DNA from: Clostridiales bacterium UBA1248
Lineage (GTDB): Bacteria > Bacillota > Clostridia > Oscillospirales > CAG-272
Assembly (NCBI GenBank): GCA_002308615.1
Contig: DBWC01000067.1
Location: 1 to 9,459 of the forward strand
Reading direction: 5' to 3'
DNA length: 9,459 bases
Part shown: one piece after another, positions 1 to 6,586 of the stretch
How positions within the stretch are numbered: position 1 is the stretch's first letter
Layout: every line of letters starts with the position of its first letter
Notes under the pieces: model-generated
The model's database searches: none
What the model was told of the DNA's origin: nothing
The model's input: only the letters and a program-made list of their open reading frames with translations
Translations under genes and position numbers: made by a program

Positions 1-20
1 TTAATTTCAGCCTGCTTTTG

Positions 21-36
21 TTAAGTACGCACTTAC
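21..36. promoter_or_regulatory. Imperfect palindrome, possible operator
   Basis: The sequence TTAAGTACGCACTTAC matches its own reverse complement at 12 of 16 positions, with AAGT/ACTT half-sites around a CG centre. It resembles the AGTA-AGT / ACTTAC type operators that I associate with HxlR-family regulators in clostridia; that resemblance is from memory. It would most likely serve a gene to the left of the window, or one read from the minus strand out of the window. No clear -35/-10 pair is visible beside it. Confidence 0.25.
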
Positions 37-37
37 T

Positions 38-57
38 CACCGCATGGACTTGCGGTG
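38..57. other. Hairpin downstream of the GH78 gene
   Basis: A perfect 7-bp stem (CACCGCA / TGCGGTG) encloses a 6-base loop. It lies 47 bases beyond the GH78 stop codon. It lacks a T-run on the 3' side of either strand, so it is not a classic intrinsic terminator. On the minus strand a GTTTTT run comes just before this hairpin, after a weak 4-bp TGCC/GGCA stem, so termination of the GH78 transcript around here is possible but poorly supported. Confidence 0.3.
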
Positions 58-103
58 AAAAACTGCCTTATGACGCTCGGGCATTGCTTTCGCCGTTACT
101 CTT

Positions 104-2191
104 TTACCCGTTCAATATCTCATAATAGTATATCGGCAAAGCGCTCCAGCCGTGGCAGAGACTGCCCGCGTAGCCGAAATCAAAATCGCCGTTTATCGTC
201 TCCCAGAAGGACGTCGCGCCTTCTCTCAACATATAAAGATAATCGCGGTCTATTTCGTCTAAGATCACGCTTCTGTATTTTTTCGCGTCAACTTTTAAAA
301 GCGCGTCAAACCTGAACGAGTTCATTGAAAGCGTATTGGGTATCACCTTAAAGTTTTCGTACTGTCCGCCGTTGTGCTCGAGAATTTCAAGTATCATTGA
401 CGTGTCAAGACCCTCCGATGCACCGCAGAGCAGGCAGAGCGCGTTTGTCAGCACGGTATAAACGTCAAAATGCTTGTCGTCAAAGGTGTTGAACAGCTTT
501 GTTTTTTTATTGTAAAACTGCTTTGCTATCGCTTTGTTCAGCTTCATCGCCGTCTTTGCGTATTCCGTGCCGTCTTTGTCGTATCCGAGATACGCGCATA
601 TCGCCGCCATATTCTGTAAAGCGAGTGAAAGATCGGCGTTTAACGGCGCCTCGTAACTCGTTTTCGCGTTGCCGTCGCCGCCCGACATGGAATAAGACCA
701 TTCGTAGAAGTTCCATATTGCGCCTGCGTCGCTGTTTTTGAAATTGTCGCATAAGCCGTTATCGCCAATCTTGTCCGTAAACGTCTTCATCAGCTTCTGC
801 AATACCGGATATACCTCTTTTGCAAGACTTCTGTCCTTGCTGTAATCGATATATTCCCGCATCTGCACAAAATACATAAGCGAAAACGACGGTATCGGAA
901 AATCCGCACCGGCGGGGTAGCAAAGCGACAAAATGCCGTCGGCTCTCATCCCCTGCGATATGAGCTTAAGACACGCGCGCGGAAATTCGTACTCCTTGAA
1001 AGCGTAATATCCGCATAACATCTGGTTTCTGCTGTCCATAGTATATAACGACTGCTCGCGCCACGGGCAGTCCTCGTAATGCTCGTGCATACACTGTATA
1101 AGCGTGTTTTCGCAGACCTCGTATATCGTGTTTCTCAAAAGGTTTGACAACTCCGGCTTCTTCGGCGTTACCGGATATACGGTCGGGCGGAGTCCCGCGT
1201 ATTCGACCTCCGCGCTGTTTGAATGGATGAAGAACTGCAGATATCTGCAGCCGAAGCGGCGGAAGGTGTTTAAAAATCTGTTTCTGCCGGCTTTGAGCTT
1301 GAAATCCGCGGTAAAATCGCGTATGGACGTGCGGCAGCGGCCGTCCTTTAGATGCTCGCCGTAGCCGACCTCCATATCCGCGTCCTCCGGCACGGTTATG
1401 TCAAAATCAAGGAAACCGGACGTCTCCTCGCCTAAATCAACTATAAAGAATATCTGATCTTTGCGCCGTACTGATTTAAAGCTGTGCGGGAAAGTCTGCC
1501 CGTCGCACCCTAGCTCTGAGGGGAAGAGGAAAGACAGCGCGGCGTTCTGCATATCAGTCTGCGTGTTCATACGTATCTCCGGATACGTAAAAGTCCCCTG
1601 CATTGCGATCTTCGGCTGCAAGCGGTCTTTTAATATCAGCTTTTTTATCGGGCGCGGCGAAAGATCGTAAGTCAGATCATCCGTTATAACGCTTTTTTCA
1701 AATCCGTCACGCTCGCCGTCGGGCATATACCAGTCGCTTTGACCGTTAAAATCATAATGATACGAAAAACCGAGCTGACCGCTTATCGCGTGGCGCATAC
1801 CGCTTATATAATCGCGCGCTTTTCTTGATAAAGTGCTCCCGTCGCTGCACGCGGCGATCCTGCCGTCCGATTCTATTTCATAAATAAGACCGATATTACC
1901 CGGCACGTACGTAAAAAACGGCGCGCCGTAAAACCATACCGTTACGGCAAGCAGGTTTTTGTCCGGTTTTGTGAATTCGGATATATCCACCTCGTCGTAT
2001 ACGCGGTGCGCGGGGTACGACTGATACTGACCGAAAGCTGCAAGAACGCCGTTTACGTATACGGTGTAATCGGAATCTGCGGCTATTTTAAGCGTCGTTT
2101 TTTGCCCGCATTCAAACTCTTTTATAAAGTTTACGTATAGATCCGGGCTCTGTTCGCCTGTGTGTTTTATCCATTTAGCAGATTTAAACAT
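104..2191 (-). CDS. GH78-like alpha-L-rhamnosidase family protein
   Basis: The 695-residue protein is probably a glycoside hydrolase related to family GH78, which removes terminal alpha-L-rhamnose from plant or microbial glycans. No signal peptide is visible, so it should act in the cytoplasm on imported oligosaccharides. Residues 1-110 look like the N-terminal beta-sandwich of these enzymes (DYTVYVNG at 41-48), about 200-335 like a second beta domain, and about 345-690 like the (alpha/alpha)6 barrel. The DCPWRE motif starts at D374, and GATSFWE (E664) matches the region of the family's catalytic base. The usual DCPxRDER acid motif reads DCPWREQS here, so E379/Q380 occupy the D-E positions; activity or specificity could differ. 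The ATG follows AGAAAGG by 8 bases. The gene is transcribed divergently from the UPF0371 gene and has no visible sugar transporter or regulator beside it. Family assignment is fairly sure; the substrate is not. Confidence 0.85.
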   Translation of the reverse strand: MFKSAKWIKHTGEQSPDLYVNFIKEFECGQKTTLKIAADSDYTVYVNGVLAAFGQYQSYPAHRVYDEVDISEFTKPDKNLLAVTVWFYGAPFFTYVPGNIGLIYEIESDGRIAACSDGSTLSRKARDYISGMRHAISGQLGFSYHYDFNGQSDWYMPDGERDGFEKSVITDDLTYDLSPRPIKKLILKDRLQPKIAMQGTFTYPEIRMNTQTDMQNAALSFLFPSELGCDGQTFPHSFKSVRRKDQIFFIVDLGEETSGFLDFDITVPEDADMEVGYGEHLKDGRCRTSIRDFTADFKLKAGRNRFLNTFRRFGCRYLQFFIHSNSAEVEYAGLRPTVYPVTPKKPELSNLLRNTIYEVCENTLIQCMHEHYEDCPWREQSLYTMDSRNQMLCGYYAFKEYEFPRACLKLISQGMRADGILSLCYPAGADFPIPSFSLMYFVQMREYIDYSKDRSLAKEVYPVLQKLMKTFTDKIGDNGLCDNFKNSDAGAIWNFYEWSYSMSGGDGNAKTSYEAPLNADLSLALQNMAAICAYLGYDKDGTEYAKTAMKLNKAIAKQFYNKKTKLFNTFDDKHFDVYTVLTNALCLLCGASEGLDTSMILEILEHNGGQYENFKVIPNTLSMNSFRFDALLKVDAKKYRSVILDEIDRDYLYMLREGATSFWETINGDFDFGYAGSLCHGWSALPIYYYEILNG

Positions 2192-2240
2192 AAATACGAC
2201 CTTTCTGTGTAAAAAAATATAAATTTGGACGTTTTCCCTC

Positions 2241-2290
2241 TTTACAAATCAAAAAAATTGTATTATAATATATCCATATTCGTGATATGG
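2241..2290 (+). promoter_or_regulatory. Sigma-A promoter of the UPF0371 gene, with hairpin
   Basis: TTTACA (2241-2246) and TATAAT (2264-2269) are separated by 17 bases, a near-perfect housekeeping promoter. The predicted start near 2276 falls inside a small inverted repeat, CCATAT-5 nt-ATATGG (2274-2290), which could be an operator or a 5' stem touching the GGGAG ribosome-binding site at 2289-2293. The same AT-rich gap must hold the divergent GH78 promoter, for which I see only weak elements. Confidence 0.75.
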
Positions 2291-2300
2291 GAGTGTCTAT

Positions 2301-3785
2301 ATGAAAATCGGTTTTGATAATGAAAAATACGTTGAGATGCAGTCAAAAAGGATACTTGAGCGCATCAACAATTTTGACAATAAGCTGTATCTTGAATTCG
2401 GCGGAAAGCTGTTTGACGATTACCACGCGTCAAGAGTCCTGCCGGGCTTCGCTCCCGATTCAAAGATAAGACTTCTTAAAAAAATGAAGGACAAGCTTGA
2501 GATAATAGTTATCATCAACGCCGCGGATATAGAGCGCAAAAAGATACGCGCAGACTACGGAATAACTTACGATACGGACGTTTTACGCCTTATAGACGGG
2601 TTAAGATCGCTTGATATCTACGTATCCGCCGTCGTAATAACTCAGTACGTAGGTCAGCCGTCCGCGGAGATCTTCAAAAAGAAACTTGAGATAAGAGGAG
2701 AGCGCGTTTTCATCCACCGCGTCATTAAAGGCTACCCGAACGACGTCGATACCATAACGAGTGACAACGGCTACGGCGCAAACGATTTCGTGCCCACAAC
2801 GCGCCCGCTCGTAGTAGTAACCGCTCCCGGTCCCGGCTCGGGCAAGCTGGCGACGTGCTTATCGCAGATATATCACGAAAGAAAGCGCGGCGTCAAAGCC
2901 GGTTACGCAAAATTCGAGACGTTCCCGATCTGGAATCTGCCCTTAAAACACCCGATAAACATAGCTTACGAGGCGGCGACGGCGGACTTGTCCGACGTCA
3001 ATATGATAGACCCGTATCATCTTGAAGCGTACGGCATAACGACGGTCAACTACAACCGCGACGTAGAGGCGTTCCCGGTTGTAAGAAAAATACTGTCAAG
3101 GATCTCCGGCACAGACGATATATATAAGTCTCCTACCGATATGGGCGTCAATATGGCGGGCTTCTGCATCAGCGACGACGAGGTATGCCGCGAGGCGTCA
3201 AAGCAGGAGGTAATAAGAAGATATTACAAAGCCGCCTGCGACTATAAAAACGGTCTGTGCGATCAGAGCGTCGTTTTCCGCTGCGAAGCTCTTATGGAGG
3301 AGTTAAACGCGCAGAAAACGGACAGAGACGTCGTACACTACGCTGTAGAAAAGTCGGAGAAGAACGGCGGACTGCACTGCGTTGCGATAAAGCTGAACGA
3401 CGGCCACGTCGTTACCGGCAAATCCTCGCCGATGATCTCCGCAGCGTCCGCCGCGATGATAAACGCCATAAAATATCTGTCCGGCATAGCGGACGATATA
3501 CATCTCATATCTCCGGTCGTTTTAGAGCCGATAACGGCGATGAAACGCTCGATAGGTTCAAAAGCGAGCAAGCTCAATCTGCACGAGGCGCTTATAGCTT
3601 TAAGTATCTGCGCGGCAACGAACCCGTCCGTCGCTTACGCTCTGCAGAAGCTGCCGGAATTAGAGCATTGTGAAGCTCATTCGACAAAAATGCTCACGCC
3701 GAGCGAGGAAGAGTACGTAAAGCGCCTGCGCATAAACCTCACGTGCGAACCTGAATTCATTTCAAAAGACCTTTATATAAATTGA
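2301..3785 (+). CDS. UPF0371 / DUF1846 family protein, function unknown
   Basis: The 494-residue protein has the length and hallmark N-terminus of the UPF0371 (DUF1846) family: GFDNEKY at 4-10, then LYLEFGGKLFDDYHASRVLPGF at 29-50. The family is common in Firmicutes and some Actinobacteria. To my knowledge a structure exists from structural genomics but no established reaction. The segment TAPGPGSGKLAT (174-185) resembles a P-loop, with K182 in place, but the following Ser/Thr of a classical Walker A motif is Leu, so NTP binding is uncertain. No signal peptide or membrane segment is seen, so it should be cytosolic. The ATG follows a GGGAG site by 7 bases. It is a single-gene transcription unit with its own promoter and a strong terminator. 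Family identity is very sure; function cannot be stated. Confidence 0.92.
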   Translation: MKIGFDNEKYVEMQSKRILERINNFDNKLYLEFGGKLFDDYHASRVLPGFAPDSKIRLLKKMKDKLEIIVIINAADIERKKIRADYGITYDTDVLRLIDGLRSLDIYVSAVVITQYVGQPSAEIFKKKLEIRGERVFIHRVIKGYPNDVDTITSDNGYGANDFVPTTRPLVVVTAPGPGSGKLATCLSQIYHERKRGVKAGYAKFETFPIWNLPLKHPINIAYEAATADLSDVNMIDPYHLEAYGITTVNYNRDVEAFPVVRKILSRISGTDDIYKSPTDMGVNMAGFCISDDEVCREASKQEVIRRYYKAACDYKNGLCDQSVVFRCEALMEELNAQKTDRDVVHYAVEKSEKNGGLHCVAIKLNDGHVVTGKSSPMISAASAAMINAIKYLSGIADDIHLISPVVLEPITAMKRSIGSKASKLNLHEALIALSICAATNPSVAYALQKLPELEHCEAHSTKMLTPSEEEYVKRLRINLTCEPEFISKDLYIN

Positions 3786-3794
3786 TAATTGTAG

Positions 3795-3822
3795 GGCGGG
3801 GGCTTGCTCCCGCCGTTTTTTT
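3795..3822 (+). terminator. Intrinsic terminator of the UPF0371 gene
   Basis: GGCGGG (3795-3800) pairs with CCCGCC (3809-3814), extended by one G-U and one G-C pair to about 8 bp around a short CTTG loop. Seven T residues follow (3816-3822). It begins 9 bases after the stop codon. On the minus strand it lacks a good U-tract, so it is mainly a plus-strand terminator. Confidence 0.9.
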
Positions 3823-3825
3823 AAT

Positions 3826-4098
3826 GAATAAAGAATAAATAAGAAAGAATAAAGAATAAAAACCGGTGTCGGCTACGCCGACGATTCATGGTGGGTTTCC
3901 CACCCCTCACGGGAACCCCCATTGCTCACGATGTTCGCAACGGGGAACTCCTTTGCTCGGGCTGCGCCCGAGAACCCCCCATACCCCCCTGTCCCCTCCC
4001 ATCATAGATGGGGCTTTTTTGCGGTTATGGGGCGGGCGGCTAATAACCGACCATATCTTATTCTTCTGAATTCTGAATTCTTAATTCTGAATTCTTCT
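3826..4098. repeat. Hairpin-rich element bounded by inverted heptamer arrays
   Basis: This 273-base block fills the gap between convergent genes. The left end (3826-3860) is five heptamers: GAATAAA twice, TAAGAAA, GAATAAA twice. The right end (4064-4098) is five heptamers on the plus strand: TTCTGAA twice, TTCTTAA, TTCTGAA, TTCTTCT. Read on the minus strand these become AGAATTC-type units, so the arrays are inverted relatives of equal length. Between them lie perfect hairpins at 3868-3882 (GTCGGC/GCCGAC), 3890-3904 (GGTGGG/CCCACC), 3956-3972 (CTCGGGC/GCCCGAG) and 3998-4012 (CCCATC/GATGGG), with C-rich linkers. An open frame across 3866-4069 is Pro/Gly/His-rich low-complexity sequence and not a believable gene. 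The layout resembles a MITE-like or other dispersed intergenic repeat; whether other copies exist is unknown. Confidence 0.65.
3998..4020 (+). terminator. Terminator-like hairpin inside the repeat element
   Basis: CCCATC (3998-4003) and GATGGG (4007-4012) form a 6-bp stem around a 3-base loop, followed by GC and six T residues (4015-4020). It would stop plus-strand transcripts that escape the first terminator before they run antisense into the MATE gene. The 3-base loop and short stem make it weaker than the terminator at 3795-3822. Confidence 0.55.
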
Positions 4099-5437
4099 TG
4101 ATCTTCCTCTTCCACGTTCCCGTTTTATAGAAAATATATGACATCGCGCACGGGACGACCCAACCGATGGACACCGCCCACCAGATGCCGTCCTGACCTA
4201 TAAGCGAGCCGAGCGCGTACGAGAAAAGCACGCGCAGGAAGAGCGACGTGAACGTTCCGGCGGTAAATTCAACCATAGCGCCGGCTCCGCGCAGGACGCC
4301 GTCAGCGGTTATCTTCATTGTCATAAGCACGTAAAACGGCGTTACGATATAGATAAAATGTCTGCCGGCTTCTATCGCTCCCTGTATGAGCTCCGGCTTT
4401 GACGTATCGAGGAACAGAGAAATAACGGGCTTCGGGAATATCATAAATATGATCATGGCAAACAGAGCCACGCCCTCACCGATCAAAAGCCCGCTTCTGA
4501 AGCCGCCCTTTATCCTCTCCAGCTTTTTTGCGCCTATGTTCTGCGCCGTATATGAAGACACGGCGTTCCCTACAGTCATACAGCAGTTTATAACGAACGT
4601 GTTGAGCTTTATGCAGGACGAATACGCCGCAACAAAGTCGTTTGCAAACGTGTTGACCTTTGACATGATAAGTATGTTTCCTACGGATACGAACGACTGC
4701 TGAAGTATGCTCGGCACGGCCAAACGCGCCGTTTCTTTGAAAAGCGCAAACGAAAACGGCTTGCCTTTGGCATTTGGAACGAATTTTTTCATGCGTATAA
4801 GAAGCGTTATAAGCACCGCTACCGACGCGAAGCCCTGGCATATGAACGTCGCCCACGCGACGCCGGCGACGCCCATCCAGAATATTATTACGAAGACCGC
4901 GTCAAGTATGATATTTGATACGCTTGATACGGCAAGGAATATAAACGGTGTAGTGGAGTCTCCTAACGCCGAAAACGCGCCGTTGCACGTGTTATATAAA
5001 AACAGGAATACAAGTCCGAATATGTATATATTGAGATACTCGAGCGCAGGCGCCTTTATCGCCGCGTCGGTATTCATCGCGTCAAGCAGAGGAGAGGATA
5101 TAAGCAGACCCGTAACGGTAAAAGCCGCGGCAAGAACGGTCATCGAAACGAGCGCCGTATATACCGCGGTTTTTGTTTTTTCGTATTCCTTTGCGCCGAA
5201 ATGCTGTGAGATAACGACGGATATACCGATGTTTGATCCGGTGGCGAACGCCATGAACAGAAACGTGACCATGCCGGAAACGCCGACAGCCGCAAGCGCG
5301 TCAATGCTGACGAATTTGCCCGCGATAATAAAGTCGGCTAACGTATAAAGCTGCTGGAAGATCACGGAAGCCAGCATCGGCAGGGTAAATCCCACTATCA
5401 GCTTTGAAGGTTTTCCGTTTGTCAGATCGGTTATCAT
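4058..5437 (-). CDS. MATE family multidrug/cation antiporter
   Basis: The 459-residue, very hydrophobic protein belongs to the MATE family (two MatE repeats, roughly residues 15-175 and 235-395, about 12 membrane helices). Such proteins export drugs, toxic metabolites or other cations in exchange for Na+ or H+. The N-terminus MITDLTNGKPSKLIVGFTLP and the FQQLY-LAD-IIAGKF pattern are typical, so the ATG at 5437 is the right start even though no Shine-Dalgarno site lies at normal spacing. It is probably the last gene of a HAD-lipoprotein-MATE operon, 49 bases after the lipoprotein stop, with a hairpin in that gap. The last residues, NSELRIQNSEE, are encoded by the heptamer array of the adjacent repeat element, so the native end is probably near the KRKIKK segment. 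Substrate unknown. Confidence 0.93.
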   Translation of the reverse strand: MITDLTNGKPSKLIVGFTLPMLASVIFQQLYTLADFIIAGKFVSIDALAAVGVSGMVTFLFMAFATGSNIGISVVISQHFGAKEYEKTKTAVYTALVSMTVLAAAFTVTGLLISSPLLDAMNTDAAIKAPALEYLNIYIFGLVFLFLYNTCNGAFSALGDSTTPFIFLAVSSVSNIILDAVFVIIFWMGVAGVAWATFICQGFASVAVLITLLIRMKKFVPNAKGKPFSFALFKETARLAVPSILQQSFVSVGNILIMSKVNTFANDFVAAYSSCIKLNTFVINCCMTVGNAVSSYTAQNIGAKKLERIKGGFRSGLLIGEGVALFAMIIFMIFPKPVISLFLDTSKPELIQGAIEAGRHFIYIVTPFYVLMTMKITADGVLRGAGAMVEFTAGTFTSLFLRVLFSYALGSLIGQDGIWWAVSIGWVVPCAMSYIFYKTGTWKRKIKKNSELRIQNSEE

Positions 5438-5447
5438 CGGTCAATAA

Positions 5448-5471
5448 AGGCTGTCGAAATAACGGCAGCCT
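5448..5471 (-). other. Intercistronic hairpin before the MATE start
   Basis: On the minus strand AGGCTGCCG and CGACAGCCT form a 9-bp stem with one wobble pair and a 6-base loop. It ends 10 bases before the MATE ATG. The bases after it (TTTATTG) are only partly U-rich, so at most it is a weak terminator or attenuator. An AAGGAAAC sequence (5472-5479), similar to a Shine-Dalgarno site, lies directly upstream of the hairpin; folding would bring it to about 13 bases from the ATG. Confidence 0.6.
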
Positions 5472-5486
5472 GTTTCCTTATTATAA

Positions 5487-6566
5487 TTACGCGGCAGTCG
5501 TCTCCGTGCTGTCCGCCGTTGTTTCTGTTTCCGTATACGCTTCCGCAAACTCCGGCACCTCAACGAGCGTATCGCTTCCGGAATATACGAATATACCGTC
5601 AGATACGCCGAGCGTCTTTACGGAGCCGGTGTTAGACTGTCTTGCGGAGTTTATCATCTCCGTCAGCTTGGCGGTCAGAACCTCGGAATTTACGGTCAGA
5701 TAAAATTCCGCGTTGTCGTCTTTATAGATGCTCGCATATTTTTTGCCGGACGCGGCAACGTAAGACGCCGTCAGCTCGTCGCCTATGATTATATCGGCGT
5801 CCTTTAATTTTTCCATATCTTCGTTTATAATATTCTCAACGGGGCCGGACGACGTAAGCGACGATACGACCTCGGATCCGCCTGCAGCTTCCGCGCCGGC
5901 TTTGAGCCCTTTGACGAACGCTTCGGAAGACGCGCCGTCCGCGCCGCAGTAACCTATCTTTTTATATCCTTTTTCCGCGGCGTAATAGCCGAAAAGATAT
6001 CCGAGCTGCGAGTTGTTCAGGATTATAGCCGTCGTTTTCGCGTTAAGAGACGATGCGTTTGCAAGCTTGGAGCCTGACGACGTTATGAACACGAAGGTGA
6101 TCTCGCCGTACGTTTTTGTCGTGTCCTTTATTTCAAGGTACGCGTTTGCAAAGCTGTCGCCTGTAACGACTATCATCTCGGCTCCGCCGGCGGCTGCAAG
6201 CTCGAACTGTTTTTTCGCGGCGGCGGTAAACGCGGAGGAATAAGATACGGTATCCGTTCCTTTTGCTTCCGCGGGCGTGTAGTATTTGACGGCGGCAAGC
6301 GTATCCGCCGTCGCGCTGTCGTACGTGTTTTTGCGGTATCCGTTAAGCGCTTTCCACGCACAGCCGCTGACAGTTTCGCCGCTCAAAGCAAATTCGGCTC
6401 TCTGATATATTTCCTTGCCGCCCGCGTCGGGATAAAGCGACGTTATAAACGCCAACTTGTATTTCGTATCGGTAGATACCGTGTTGGGCGCTCCGCAGGA
6501 GCAGAGAAGCGTTGCCGCGGCAAGTATAAGAGTTAAAAGTATTATTATTTTACGGTTCTTTTTCAT
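5487..6566 (-). CDS. BMP/PnrA-like substrate-binding lipoprotein
   Basis: The 359-residue protein begins with a basic, hydrophobic signal peptide ending in the lipobox L21-C22-S23-C24, so it should be a membrane-anchored lipoprotein on the outer face of the cell. The rest resembles the BMP family of type-1 periplasmic-binding folds, whose known members bind nucleosides (PnrA, BmpD) or act in regulation (Med). Supporting segments are GAEMIVVTGDSFANAYLEI in the first lobe and GYLFGYYAAEKGYKKIGYCG followed by FVKGLKAGAEAAGG in the hinge and second lobe. The usual TD-GG-D-SFN ligand motif near the N-terminus is altered (FITSLYPDAGG and a displaced SGCAWKAL), so the ligand is uncertain. The tail (TETETTADSTETTAA) is Thr/Glu-rich. 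GAAAGGGA lies just before the ATG. The gene follows the HAD gene by 20 bases. No ABC permease or ATPase is in the window. Confidence 0.8.
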   Translation of the reverse strand: MKKNRKIIILLTLILAAATLLCSCGAPNTVSTDTKYKLAFITSLYPDAGGKEIYQRAEFALSGETVSGCAWKALNGYRKNTYDSATADTLAAVKYYTPAEAKGTDTVSYSSAFTAAAKKQFELAAAGGAEMIVVTGDSFANAYLEIKDTTKTYGEITFVFITSSGSKLANASSLNAKTTAIILNNSQLGYLFGYYAAEKGYKKIGYCGADGASSEAFVKGLKAGAEAAGGSEVVSSLTSSGPVENIINEDMEKLKDADIIIGDELTASYVAASGKKYASIYKDDNAEFYLTVNSEVLTAKLTEMINSARQSNTGSVKTLGVSDGIFVYSGSDTLVEVPEFAEAYTETETTADSTETTAA

Positions 6567-6586
6567 TTTGATCCCTTTCGTTTATG

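Noticed and set aside
37..84. Fifteen-codon minus-strand frame and an open partial frame at the left edge
   Set aside because: Both are too short, without ribosome-binding sites or recognisable residues, and lie across hairpin and palindrome sequence.
3866..4069. Open frame of 67 codons on the plus strand between the UPF0371 and MATE genes
   Set aside because: It is low-complexity Pro/Gly/His/Arg sequence made by translating hairpins and C-runs of the repeat element, with no ribosome-binding site, and it runs through a terminator-like hairpin.
4707..5348. Long plus-strand frame of 213 codons opposite the MATE gene
   Set aside because: It is a shadow of a well-conserved membrane protein on the other strand, with composition mirroring hydrophobic codons and no family resemblance.
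5480..5485. TATAAT on the minus strand just after the lipoprotein stop as an internal MATE promoter
   Set aside because: The region 17 bases upstream reads CACGGA on the minus strand, not a -35 element, so the match is likely chance in AT-rich sequence.
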